A stretch of 64,000 bases of DNA, from the NCBI GenBank assembly GCA_029261995.1, contig JAJDAF010000032.1, positions 23,272 to 87,271 on the forward strand, read 5' to 3'. The notes under the pieces are model-generated. The model had not been told where the DNA came from. It saw only the letters and a program-made list of their open reading frames with translations, and did not search any database. Of this stretch, positions 36,135-44,203 are shown one piece after another. The stretch is from Candidatus Zhuqueibacterota bacterium (GTDB lineage: Bacteria; Zhuqueibacterota; Zhuqueibacteria; Oceanimicrobiales; Oceanimicrobiaceae). Position 1 is the stretch's first letter. Every line of letters starts with the position of its first letter. The position numbers were made by a program, and so were the translations under genes.

Positions 36135-37982
36135 ATGAGAAAATTGAAGACACTTTGGATGCCGGACTTCCAATCCCGGAATCCGAAAGTGGCAAATGGG
36201 AATTCGAATTTTGGAAACAGAATGCTGGAAACTGATTCATCTGGAATCCGCCGGTTCCCGGTTCTCGATTCTCGAATTCCGCACGCGATTCGCAACATGG
36301 GATTTGGGTTGGTCTTCGCGTTCATGACCAACGCCAGTCTGGGCGCTGCCCCTCGGACCATTCACGCAGAGAGCTGGCCGGCGCTGTTCTCAGAGTATCA
36401 AAACGACCCGGCCTACGAGGCTTTTAAGAATGCCCGGGACAGCATGTACGACGACAAATACGATGCTGCCGTGCGGGAATTTCGTGCTCTGGTCAAGAAA
36501 TATCCCCGCACGCAATATCTGGCCGAATCCTACTTCTGGATCGCCTACTGCCTTGAGAAGGCCGGAAAAGACGACGAGCAGGCATTCCAAGCCTATAAGC
36601 TCGTCGCGGATTCCTATCAGAACAGCAGGTGGGCCGATGATGCACGCGCCAGCATGGTTCAGCTCGCGAAACGCCTTTACGGAAAGGGCAAGCAGGAATA
36701 CAAAGTCTACCTGGAGCAATCCGGTGAAGACCCGGACGAGGATGTCAAGCTGGCCGCGCTCGCCGCGCTTGGGCAGCTCGAAAGCGAAGAAGCGCTGCCG
36801 GTGCTGCTCGATGTTCTGAAGTCTCCGAAAAGCAGCCGGCGGTTGAAAGAAAAGGCTATTTTCGCCATCAGCCAGATCGGCGGTGAAGAGGCGATGAAAG
36901 TGCTTGAAGATCTCGCGAAAAATGACAGAGACCCGGAAGTGCAGGAGAAGGCTGTTTTCTGGATTGGCCAGGAAGGCGGCGAGGCAAGCCTTGCAAAACT
37001 TCTCAACATCTTCCGAACCAGTCAGAATCAGGCGGTGCGGGAAAAATGTGTCTTCTCCATCAGCCAGATCGGTGGCGCCAAAGCCATCGCCATGCTGGAG
37101 AATGTGGCCAAGACCGACAAAGACCCGAAGATGCAGGAGAAAGCAGTCTTCTGGATTGGCCAGGAAGGCAGCGAGGCCAGTCTCAACTCGCTCCTGGAAA
37201 TCTACAACGCCACGCAGAACCCGGAGTTGAAGGAGAAGGTCGTATTCTCCATCAGCCAGATCGGCGGCGAGCGCGCCTTACAGATTCTGGAGAGATTCGC
37301 AAAAGATGATTCCAATCCGGCCATTCAGGAAAAGGCGATCTTCTGGATCGGTCAGGAAGGCAGTGAGCAGAGCTTATCGACGCTGCTCGCCATTTTCAAG
37401 GCGACGAAAAATCAGCAGGCGCGCGAAAAGGTCGTGTTTTCTATCAGCCAGATCGGTGGCGAGCGCGCCATGTCCGTCCTGTCGGACTTGGCCCGCGACG
37501 ACACGGACCCTGCCATTCAGGAAAAGGCTATCTTCTGGATTGGCCAGGAAGGCAGCAGCGCCAGTCTCGACCTGCTACTCGAGATTTTCAACGCTACCAA
37601 AAACCAGGAGGCGCGCGAAAAGGTCGTGTTTTCTATCAGCCAGATCGGCGGTGAGAAGGCCATGCGAATCCTGGGGAAAATGGCCCGCGACGATGCCGAC
37701 CCCGCAATCCAGGAAAAAGCTGTGTTCTGGATTGGCCAGGAGGGCGACGACAGTAGCGTCGGCGAGTTGATAGAAATCTATCGCACCACGGCTCAGCCCG
37801 AAGTCAGAAAAAAGGTGCTGTTCTCACTGAGTCAGATTGGCACCGGGCGGGCGGTCGACCACTTGATCGAGGTTGCGAAGAACGATGAGGACCTCCAGCT
37901 CAGGACAAAGGCCATCTTCTGGCTCGGACAAACGAGAAGCGACAAGGCGAAAAAAGCTCTGTTGGAAATCATCAACCGGTGA
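36135..37982 (+). CDS. Exported HEAT-repeat protein with TPR-like N-terminus
   Basis: A 615-residue protein. Residues about 95-190 are TPR/YbgF-like (AVREFRALVKKYPRTQYLAESYFWIAYCLEKAGKDDEQAFQAYKLV). Residues 200-615 are about thirteen HEAT repeats of striking regularity, alternating cores VFWIGQEG and VFSISQIGG, a 64-residue super-repeat (192 bp at DNA level between 37419 and 37611). ATG 36135 with AGGAG upstream is the best start. The N-terminus then reads MRKLKTLW, a 46-codon stretch, then a hydrophobic MGFGLVFAFMTNASLGA. This suggests that a palindromic sequence has been inserted into the signal peptide. It is third in the sigma/anti-sigma operon, probably periplasmic, and its partner is unknown. 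Confidence 0.82.
   Translation: MRKLKTLWMPDFQSRNPKVANGNSNFGNRMLETDSSGIRRFPVLDSRIPHAIRNMGFGLVFAFMTNASLGAAPRTIHAESWPALFSEYQNDPAYEAFKNARDSMYDDKYDAAVREFRALVKKYPRTQYLAESYFWIAYCLEKAGKDDEQAFQAYKLVADSYQNSRWADDARASMVQLAKRLYGKGKQEYKVYLEQSGEDPDEDVKLAALAALGQLESEEALPVLLDVLKSPKSSRRLKEKAIFAISQIGGEEAMKVLEDLAKNDRDPEVQEKAVFWIGQEGGEASLAKLLNIFRTSQNQAVREKCVFSISQIGGAKAIAMLENVAKTDKDPKMQEKAVFWIGQEGSEASLNSLLEIYNATQNPELKEKVVFSISQIGGERALQILERFAKDDSNPAIQEKAIFWIGQEGSEQSLSTLLAIFKATKNQQAREKVVFSISQIGGERAMSVLSDLARDDTDPAIQEKAIFWIGQEGSSASLDLLLEIFNATKNQEAREKVVFSISQIGGEKAMRILGKMARDDADPAIQEKAVFWIGQEGDDSSVGELIEIYRTTAQPEVRKKVLFSLSQIGTGRAVDHLIEVAKNDEDLQLRTKAIFWLGQTRSDKAKKALLEIINR
36159..36296 (+). repeat. In-frame palindromic insertion in a signal-peptide coding region
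   Basis: A 138-bp stretch (46 codons, no stop) separates the basic N-terminus of the HEAT protein from its hydrophobic segment. It holds inverted motifs GGAATTCGA (36199-36207) and TCGAATTCC (36272-36280), and related GGAATCCG/CGGTTCC words. Codon use and the Asn/Arg/Ser-rich product look unlike the rest of the protein. It is probably a REP/RPE-like palindromic element tolerated in frame. Confidence 0.5.
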
Positions 37983-38080
37983 GGAAAGCGGTTCGTGTCC
38001 GGACCTTTGCATAACTCACTCGAGAGAGCCCATTCTTCAAGCCTAACTTGAACAGCGATTTCGAAAGAACGGAGAATTCA

Positions 38081-39418
38081 ATGAAAATACAGAATATCCT
38101 TATCCTAGCGATGGTGTTTGCCCTGATGCCCGCGCAGCAAGTCGTTTCGCAGGAACTGCGGGCGCCGGAGTATTTCAAGAAACTATCCGCCAAATCCACC
38201 ACGGTGGAAAAGGCCATTTCGGAGGCTGCCCGCCGAGCAGACGGCCAGGATGAATTTTGGCTCGGCTATCAATTTCAACTGCGCGACGACATCGACTTCC
38301 ACGATGTCACCATCCATGATGACGGCGGCATCCATATTTCGCGTGGCGGTCACTACACTTACCACGACGACGATGACGAACGGACCGTGGCCCTCCGCGC
38401 GCTCAGCGAACAGGGTGACGAGCAGGCGAAACAGGAGTTGGCAAAACTCCGTAGACCATTCGTCAGCGATGATGCCGAACAATGGGGCGTCTTCTACCGC
38501 GTAAAGCGCCAAGATAAAACAGTGCAGCAAATCAGGCTTTTCAATTTCAGGAGTGAAAGAAAGTTTAGGAGACTGCCGGTCTTTTGGGCAGAAGTGAACG
38601 CCGACGCCAGCTTCGAGTTTCTCAAACGGCTGGCTGAATCGGCCGGCCACCGCGACCGCGTGGTCGAGCCCGCGATCTTCGTCCTGAGTATGCACGAGCA
38701 TGACCGCGTAGTGTCGCTCCTGACTCAAATGGCGGCCGGTGGACGGCATCTTGAAATCCGCAAGACCGCGGCTTTCTGGCTCGGACAGATTCCGCGGCAA
38801 GAAAGCCTGGACGCTCTCATCGAGCTGTACGCACGCGAAAGCAACGGCGACATGAAAAAGAAACTGATCTTTTCGATCGGCCAGCATGAGACCGGCAGGG
38901 CGTTGCAGCAGCTCACCAAGATCGCCAAAACCGATGCCGATTTCAATATGCGCGAAAAGGCCATTTTTTGGATCGGACAGCGAAAGGATAACGAGAGTCT
39001 CGACTTGCTGCAGGACATGATGAAAAACACAACTCACGCTCGTCTCAAGGAAAAACTGATCTTCTCCATCAGTCAGCATGACAGCGAACGCGCCGTACCC
39101 ATTCTCATCGAGGTTGCGGAACATGACCGCAGTCGGGAGGCGCGCCAGAAGGCTATCTTCTGGCTGGGACAAATGGCCGGCAAGCGCACGCTCGAGGCGC
39201 TCGGCGGCATTGTGGAGACAGACCCGGAAACGGAAATCAAAACCAAAGCCGTGTTTGCCATCAGTCAGCACGAGAATGAAAAGGTTGCGGCGGACATGCT
39301 GGTTGACATCGCGCGCAGCAACAGCAACGCCGAAGTGCGGCGTAAAGCAATGTTCTGGCTTGGGCAAATGGGCGACGAGCGCGCCGTATCTTTCTTCAAA
39401 GAAATTCTCACAAAGTAG
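38081..39418 (+). CDS. Exported HEAT-repeat protein with His/Asp-rich segment
   Basis: A 445-residue protein with a clear signal peptide (MKIQNILILAMVFALMPAQQVVS). A His/Asp-rich stretch (about 78-108, DFHDVTIHDDGG, GGHYTYHDDDDE) could bind metal (inference). The C-terminal 300 residues are HEAT repeats related to the upstream gene, here alternating FWLGQM/FWIGQR with FSIGQHE/FSISQHD. ATG 38081 follows CGGAG at 7 bp. It is fourth in the sigma-factor operon. The repeats suggest a scaffold for envelope protein contacts. No enzyme motif is seen. Confidence 0.83.
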   Translation: MKIQNILILAMVFALMPAQQVVSQELRAPEYFKKLSAKSTTVEKAISEAARRADGQDEFWLGYQFQLRDDIDFHDVTIHDDGGIHISRGGHYTYHDDDDERTVALRALSEQGDEQAKQELAKLRRPFVSDDAEQWGVFYRVKRQDKTVQQIRLFNFRSERKFRRLPVFWAEVNADASFEFLKRLAESAGHRDRVVEPAIFVLSMHEHDRVVSLLTQMAAGGRHLEIRKTAAFWLGQIPRQESLDALIELYARESNGDMKKKLIFSIGQHETGRALQQLTKIAKTDADFNMREKAIFWIGQRKDNESLDLLQDMMKNTTHARLKEKLIFSISQHDSERAVPILIEVAEHDRSREARQKAIFWLGQMAGKRTLEALGGIVETDPETEIKTKAVFAISQHENEKVAADMLVDIARSNSNAEVRRKAMFWLGQMGDERAVSFFKEILTK

Positions 39419-39432
39419 ATGGAGGACGCTTG

Positions 39433-40308
39433 ATGAAACTGACCAACTGGATTTGCGCAATTTCAGTCGTGACTGCGCTGGTTTTTACTGCTACCGGCCC
39501 GATGTTCGGGCAGACAGAGCGCCGCGCTGAGCGGGCAGAGAAACGCGCCGAAACGGAAAAAGAGAAAGATCGACCGCAAGAGCAGCCAGCACGCTCGGGC
39601 CGAGCAACAGCATTCCAGGGAAGAGACTCGTCACCGCCGGGAAGAACAGAGCGTCATGCGCGCGAAGAAAGCCGGCATGCACGTGAAGTGGAGCATCGAA
39701 TCGAGGCTGAGCACTTCGGATCGCTCGAAAGCCTTCGCCACCTGGAGCACCTCAATCTAAGCGGGCTTGAAGAAGGTTTGGCGGGTCTCGAAGAAAGCCT
39801 TAAGGGACTGGAGCATGGTCTTGAAGGGATGGATGGGCTCGAAGGTCTTGAAGAACTCGAAGGATTGCATGAAGGCCTGGAGGGTCTCGAGAGCCTGAGC
39901 CAGTTTGGCGAAATGGGCGCGTTTGAAGGATTCGAGGCATTCAGCGCGTTCGAGGGCTTCAAAGCATTTTCAATCTTCGGTGATTGGCGCGGCGATAACG
40001 ACGACGCTAGCTTGAGCGACGACGAGAAACTCAAGCTCCAGAGTCTGAGTTCTTTGGCTGAGTTAGACGAAACAGCAGCGTTACCCACGATCCGGACGCA
40101 GCTCGAGAAGGAAACCAATCCGGCCGTCCGCAAACGCATGTTGAACTATGTTGCCAGGATTGACAATGATGCCGCGGCGGAATTGCTCGGCCAGTTCGCG
40201 CGTACGGACTCTGATGCTGAGGTGCGTAAACGCGCCATCTACTTTCTGGGACAGTCGGAGAGCAAGAAAGCGGTCGAAATTCTACGCGGAATTTTGAAGG
40301 GAGAGTGA
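39433..40308 (+). CDS. Exported low-complexity and HEAT-repeat protein
   Basis: A 291-residue protein. After the signal peptide (MKLTNWICAISVVTALVFTATGPMFG) comes a charged RAERAEKRAE region. An unusual Gly-Leu-Glu/Gly-Phe-Glu low-complexity tract (about 108-180, units such as GLEEGLAGLEESLKGLEHGLEG and FEGFEAFSAFEGFKAFS) follows. Two or three HEAT repeats end the protein (VRKRMLNYVARIDNDAAAELL, VRKRAIYFLGQSESKKAVEIL). It is last in the sigma/anti-sigma operon, 14 bp after the previous gene. The GLE tract may form amphipathic helices. Its function is unknown. Confidence 0.78.
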   Translation: MKLTNWICAISVVTALVFTATGPMFGQTERRAERAEKRAETEKEKDRPQEQPARSGRATAFQGRDSSPPGRTERHAREESRHAREVEHRIEAEHFGSLESLRHLEHLNLSGLEEGLAGLEESLKGLEHGLEGMDGLEGLEELEGLHEGLEGLESLSQFGEMGAFEGFEAFSAFEGFKAFSIFGDWRGDNDDASLSDDEKLKLQSLSSLAELDETAALPTIRTQLEKETNPAVRKRMLNYVARIDNDAAAELLGQFARTDSDAEVRKRAIYFLGQSESKKAVEILRGILKGE

Positions 40309-40360
40309 ACTAGGGTAGCCCTTCCCAGACGGCACCCTCAGACAACCCCGTGGCAGGGTA

Positions 40361-41530
40361 TCACGGACCTTGGCGCTGCTGTTGCACAAGCTGAATCGTG
40401 GTCTGCGCCAGCGCCACGGTTTTGATGTTGATGTCCGGGTCTTCATTGAAAAAATGGTCGCTGCCTGGCGCTACGATTGTGATGCTGCGCGGCGCGATGA
40501 TATCCGCGAGCAGGGTCAGGCCGTCATTCGGACCCTGTTCGCTCAGGATAGGATACTTGTCTCTCGAGTACTTGCTGAGCCCACCCGACAGCGACAGCCC
40601 GAGGTAGTTGATCACGAGAATATGGTCAGGAATAGTCAACCGCTTGAAGCGTGCTCTGCAATTCGCGGCGGACATGCTTAGAATTTCTTGTTTATCCCAG
40701 CCTTTGAATCTTCGCACGGCTTCAAACAGCCAGCTTCTGGGCCACTTTTGTAGATAGTCGATAAGAGGGCTGCCCTGCAAAATCCCACCCAGGTTCATCC
40801 AAGCCACGACCTGCTGCAATTGGTCCGGCAGCAGCAGTTCGCCAAGCGCCAGGTGAATCGCCGGTCCGGCCGAACTCGCGCCGGCGAGAATGATCTGCTT
40901 GCGGCCGGTGCTGTGACGGAGAACCTGTTCAGACAAATAGGCTGCGTTTTCTTCTACGGAACCGGTGGGCGGAATCTCAACCAGGTGGCTCTCCAGACCC
41001 AACTCGTTCATCAGCTCACGTGGTTTGGCCAAGTCAGCGCCGGTCTTATGGCCATTTTCCGCATAATCCCAGCCCGGAACCAGCAGGATCAGATAATCGG
41101 AGAACTCTTCCCGGGCCTGACTGCCCCCGCTCGCCAGCGTCGCTTTTCTGTCCTTCACATTCTTGTAAAATTGAGTTTGTACGGCGCGGTTGTGCTCGTC
41201 CTGCCACAGCCTGTTGGCTAGAAAAAGGGCTGCGAAATCGACAGAGAAGGCTTGAGAAATGTCGTTCAGTGCGTCGCGGTCGAGATGGATTTGTGCCTGG
41301 CTTTGTGAGATTTCATCGATCCGTGCGTCAAAAGCCGGCCTGGTTTCGTGGTTCGTGAGATAGTTTTCCAGGTAGTAACGTGCAATTTCGGAGTCGACTG
41401 TGGTTTCAATGCTCTGTCCGACCAGGCTGCCTCGTGCGGGTATTTTCAGGATGGATGGCCCACAGCCGTGAAACAGAAACGGGACCAGGAATAGAAATGA
41501 GCTGATTCGTCGCCAGAGTTGACATGCCAT
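40361..41530 (-). CDS. Alpha/beta-hydrolase-like exported protein
   Basis: A 389-residue protein with a hydrophobic N-terminus ending in FLFHGCG, possibly a lipobox. The alpha/beta-hydrolase features are the strand LILLVPGWDY, the nucleophile elbow LAGASSAGPAIHL (G-x-S-x-G) and a late histidine in IVAPGSDHFFNE, so a Ser-Asp-His triad is likely. The substrate is unknown, but lipid, ester or peptide hydrolysis is possible. A MarR-type regulator gene lies immediately upstream on the same strand (86 bp) and may control it. Confidence 0.78.
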   Translation of the reverse strand: MACQLWRRISSFLFLVPFLFHGCGPSILKIPARGSLVGQSIETTVDSEIARYYLENYLTNHETRPAFDARIDEISQSQAQIHLDRDALNDISQAFSVDFAALFLANRLWQDEHNRAVQTQFYKNVKDRKATLASGGSQAREEFSDYLILLVPGWDYAENGHKTGADLAKPRELMNELGLESHLVEIPPTGSVEENAAYLSEQVLRHSTGRKQIILAGASSAGPAIHLALGELLLPDQLQQVVAWMNLGGILQGSPLIDYLQKWPRSWLFEAVRRFKGWDKQEILSMSAANCRARFKRLTIPDHILVINYLGLSLSGGLSKYSRDKYPILSEQGPNDGLTLLADIIAPRSITIVAPGSDHFFNEDPDINIKTVALAQTTIQLVQQQRQGP

Positions 41531-41616
41531 GCGGGCGCCTCAGATGGTTGGGTAGAAATTCAAGCCTGATTGCGTTCACCGCGAAGGCGGCGGCGAATCT
41601 ACCCTTTACGGCGCTG

Positions 41617-42348
41617 TCACTCCTGGGTTGCACTCTGTTCTGAGCGGCAGGTTTCCAGAAGCTGATCGAGGGTGAGACTTTTTGCCTGCTCGTGCAGATC
41701 CGCGTGAAAATCATTCAACCCGTCCATCAGGCTGACAAGTTGTATTTTCTTCTCGTGCGTGAGCCTGCCGGCCAGGACTTCGATGACTTTTCGAATTGGC
41801 GGCAGGGTCTTTTGGTACTCCGCCTTACCTTTTGATGTGATCCGCACCCGCTTTGAGCGACCATCATCCGGGTCATCGAATTCCTCGATAAAGCCTTTGC
41901 GCAGGAGTCGTTTGATCACCTCAATGCCAGAAGGAGTCTCAGAAAAGTTAGCGCGGATGAGTTCCATTTTCCGCAGGCTTTCGGTCTCGCTAAGCACGGA
42001 AAGAAACATGTGGCCATCCATGCTCACGAGATCTGAATCCAGCAACACTTTCTTCAAATACAGCTTGAAATGTTTCGATAGCTGGTGCAGTAACAGCGTC
42101 AGGTGCACATCGGCGGGGTTTGCGTGGTCCGGGTCGGCGGCGGTATGACTCGCAGCTTCAGGAAGTTCTGCAATCGAAGAGGCGGAACCACGCCGAAAAT
42201 ACCGTCGCGAGTCCGCTTCCTTCTTAAAAAGCTCCTCCCGGTTCAGCCACAGAATGAATGATTCGAGAGACACCTGCCCTTGCTTTTCCTCTGAGTAGGT
42301 CTGAACCAGATTGACCAGTTCCTGGATGAGATTGAATGTGAGTTTCAT
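41617..42348 (-). CDS. MarR-family transcriptional regulator
   Basis: A 243-residue protein. A MarR-type winged helix-turn-helix occupies about residues 80-190 (LHQLSKHFKLYLKKVLLDSDLVSMDGHMFLSVLSE, then the wing GFIEEFDDPDDGRSKRVRITSKGKAEY). The 80-residue N-terminal extension is unusual for the family, and a third segment is helical (dimerisation). It is divergent from a SRPBCC-like gene, so the 198-bp gap between them probably contains the operator. Confidence 0.85.
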   Translation of the reverse strand: MKLTFNLIQELVNLVQTYSEEKQGQVSLESFILWLNREELFKKEADSRRYFRRGSASSIAELPEAASHTAADPDHANPADVHLTLLLHQLSKHFKLYLKKVLLDSDLVSMDGHMFLSVLSETESLRKMELIRANFSETPSGIEVIKRLLRKGFIEEFDDPDDGRSKRVRITSKGKAEYQKTLPPIRKVIEVLAGRLTHEKKIQLVSLMDGLNDFHADLHEQAKSLTLDQLLETCRSEQSATQE

Positions 42349-42546
42349 CAGCGTGCTCCTTGCATTTTGCCCAATATAAGACGAAAGGTGTTTAATAAAA
42401 ACAAATTCCTAAAAATAGTCGGATTTAAAAGAAACATCTTGGATTTAGTTTTGTACAATAGCTTTACTCTGAATTTTATATTTTATCCAATTATTTGAGT
42501 TTGGAGTATGCCTGGCTGTTCTTCGAACCTCTAAAGTGGAGAAACG

Positions 42547-43065
42547 ATGAAGATCAAGAAACCAAATCGAAAACAACACAGCTATGTGCAATCTCTTTCG
42601 GCGCCGCCTGAGCGCGTCTTTCCGTTGCTCTGCCCTGTCGCGGAGCTGGAATGGGTTCCAGGCTGGCGGCCGGATCTGGTCCTCACAAACAGTGGTGTGG
42701 TGGAGCCAGGATGCGTCTTCGTGACCCCGGCCAAGCCTGCGGATGCAATCTGGATAGTCACCCACCATGACCCCGAGAATCACGAAGTGGAAATGCACAA
42801 AGTCACGCCGGAGCACACGGTCTGCAGGTTGACAATCGCGCTGGCGGCAGATGGTCCAAACCGCACCCATGCAGAAATCACCTACAGTTACACCGCCCTG
42901 AGTCCGGCGGGTGAGGCATTTCTGGAGGAGTTTACAGAATCCTGGTACACGACATTCATGCAAGAGTGGGAGCAAGCCTTGAATCACTATCTGACTACGG
43001 GCAAACAGATTGAACCACCCAATCTTAAGGGCTCACGACGACAGAATGCGGAACTCCGAGACTGA
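42547..43065 (+). CDS. SRPBCC (START-like) domain protein
   Basis: A 172-residue protein resembling the polyketide-cyclase/START-like SRPBCC fold: the N-terminal strand SYVQSLSAPPERVFPLLCPVAELEWVPGW, central strands and a long C-terminal helix (TALSPAGEAFLEEFTESWYTTFMQEWEQALNHYL). These domains bind hydrophobic ligands. The start ATG 42547 has AGTGGAG upstream. It is divergent from the MarR gene. The role is unknown. Confidence 0.75.
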   Translation: MKIKKPNRKQHSYVQSLSAPPERVFPLLCPVAELEWVPGWRPDLVLTNSGVVEPGCVFVTPAKPADAIWIVTHHDPENHEVEMHKVTPEHTVCRLTIALAADGPNRTHAEITYSYTALSPAGEAFLEEFTESWYTTFMQEWEQALNHYLTTGKQIEPPNLKGSRRQNAELRD

Positions 43066-43186
43066 CCGATCGGTCGGTTTTTGGTGGACGAAATCGTAGA
43101 TTTTCTTGACTTTCATATTAAACTTCCTTAACATGATAGCAATCAATCCAATCAACCTACATTCATCTTACATTAAGGAGGGAGAT

Positions 43187-43357
43187 ATGAATCTCAATGC
43201 ACCAAAGAAGAACGTGTGGTTGGTAGCTGTGATTGTTGGTGTCGTTGGTGTGGTTGCAACGTTTGTAACGATACCATTTGCCACCACGTACGCTTTCTGG
43301 CTGGTCGTGGTTGGTTTCGGGCTTCTGGCTTTGAGTACGGCCTTAAAAGGCATGTAA
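43187..43357 (+). CDS. Small two-helix membrane protein
   Basis: A 56-residue protein with two hydrophobic segments (VWLVAVIVGVVGVVATFVTI and AFWLVVVGFGLLALSTAL) and a short Lys-rich N-terminus. A near-perfect ribosome-binding site (AAGGAGGGAG) before ATG 43187 argues that it is expressed. A long hairpin follows its stop. No family is recognised. Confidence 0.75.
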   Translation: MNLNAPKKNVWLVAVIVGVVGVVATFVTIPFATTYAFWLVVVGFGLLALSTALKGM

Positions 43358-43367
43358 GCTAGCCCGC

Positions 43368-43425
43368 CGAGACCCATCATCTGCTAGTGGCCTTTGATGC
43401 TTGATGGCAGAGATGATGGGTCTCG
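43368..43425 (+). terminator. 15-bp hairpin after the small membrane protein gene
   Basis: CGAGACCCATCATCT (43368-43382) pairs perfectly with AGATGATGGGTCTCG (43411-43425) around a 28-nt loop. No strong T-run follows, so it may stabilise the mRNA or be a weak terminator. The rest of 43426-43611 shows no gene. Confidence 0.6.
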
Positions 43426-43611
43426 ACACTGTTTTGAAGCTATCGCTGTTTCTGTCTCCAGTCTTGCTCTCCCCTTTCAGATTACCTACCCTGCCTCACC
43501 TAATCTCCCGAAATACTCGCGCAAACTCAGTTACGTCTGTTCAATGGCTGTAGTGGGGTAGCAGTAAGGCCGAAGCTGAAAGTAGACTGCAACAACCTGG
43601 CGTTGTCAGGA

Positions 43612-44013
43612 CTAGAGCCCCTGCACCATTTCTTCCTTGTCTCCGCGCATGTAGCGAGCAACATCCACGACGTCTATGACAAGTGAGATCATGTTTACCA
43701 CAATCAGTCCTCGCAGCCAAAGGCCGGTGAATTGCTCCGCCGGAAAGCTCTCGAGTCTGGTGAGTAGAAAAGCGAGAAGGGGGAACCACGCAAAGTGGCC
43801 CGCGCCCAGCAGGCGACTGAACCCCGTGCGGGAGGTGATGAGCGCCATTAACATCGCGCTGAACATAAAAACCGCCAGCACCAGTTTCGCTTCGAACAGG
43901 CCCAGATAAAATAGGGGAATCACCATGTTGAAGACCATGAGCAGCATGACCCAGAGCTGCGCGTAAATGGGCATCTTCAGCAGCCCTTTGTTGAATCTGA
44001 GAAAACCTTGCAT
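43612..44013 (-). CDS. Four-helix hypothetical membrane protein
   Basis: A 133-residue protein with about four hydrophobic segments (AQLWVMLLMVFNMVIPLFYLG, LVLAVFMFSAMLMALI, HFAWFPLLAFLLT, GLWLRGLIVVNMISLVIDVV). It ends in a basic/acidic tail (YMRGDKEEMVQGL). ATG 44013 is chosen because GGGAG lies 6 nt upstream. The frame is open further upstream. The family is not recognised. It stands alone between convergent and unrelated neighbours. Confidence 0.68.
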   Translation of the reverse strand: MQGFLRFNKGLLKMPIYAQLWVMLLMVFNMVIPLFYLGLFEAKLVLAVFMFSAMLMALITSRTGFSRLLGAGHFAWFPLLAFLLTRLESFPAEQFTGLWLRGLIVVNMISLVIDVVDVARYMRGDKEEMVQGL

Positions 44014-44203
44014 GTCGTCTCCCTTTTGCGATAAATTTACTAAATGACTCAAAGGTTCAACCCACGATGGAGAATGAGTATTCCAGGAAATCGTGACGAT
44101 CAAGTCCCAACTGGGTTTCGGAGCTGAAGAAGTCAAAAATCTGGTCCAACTCGGAGAACCGAACCAAGAAGAAGAACCATAGATCGCACTGACTTTTCAG
44201 ATA

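Noticed and set aside
38183..39460. Long minus-strand open frame (425 codons) opposite the second HEAT gene
   Set aside because: It is antisense to a gene with signal peptide, ribosome-binding site and clear repeats. The frame mirrors HEAT codon periodicity and shows no motif of its own.
43612..44136. Longer 174-codon version of the four-helix membrane protein
   Set aside because: The extra 41 residues lack export or membrane character, and the internal ATG 44013 has a good ribosome-binding site.
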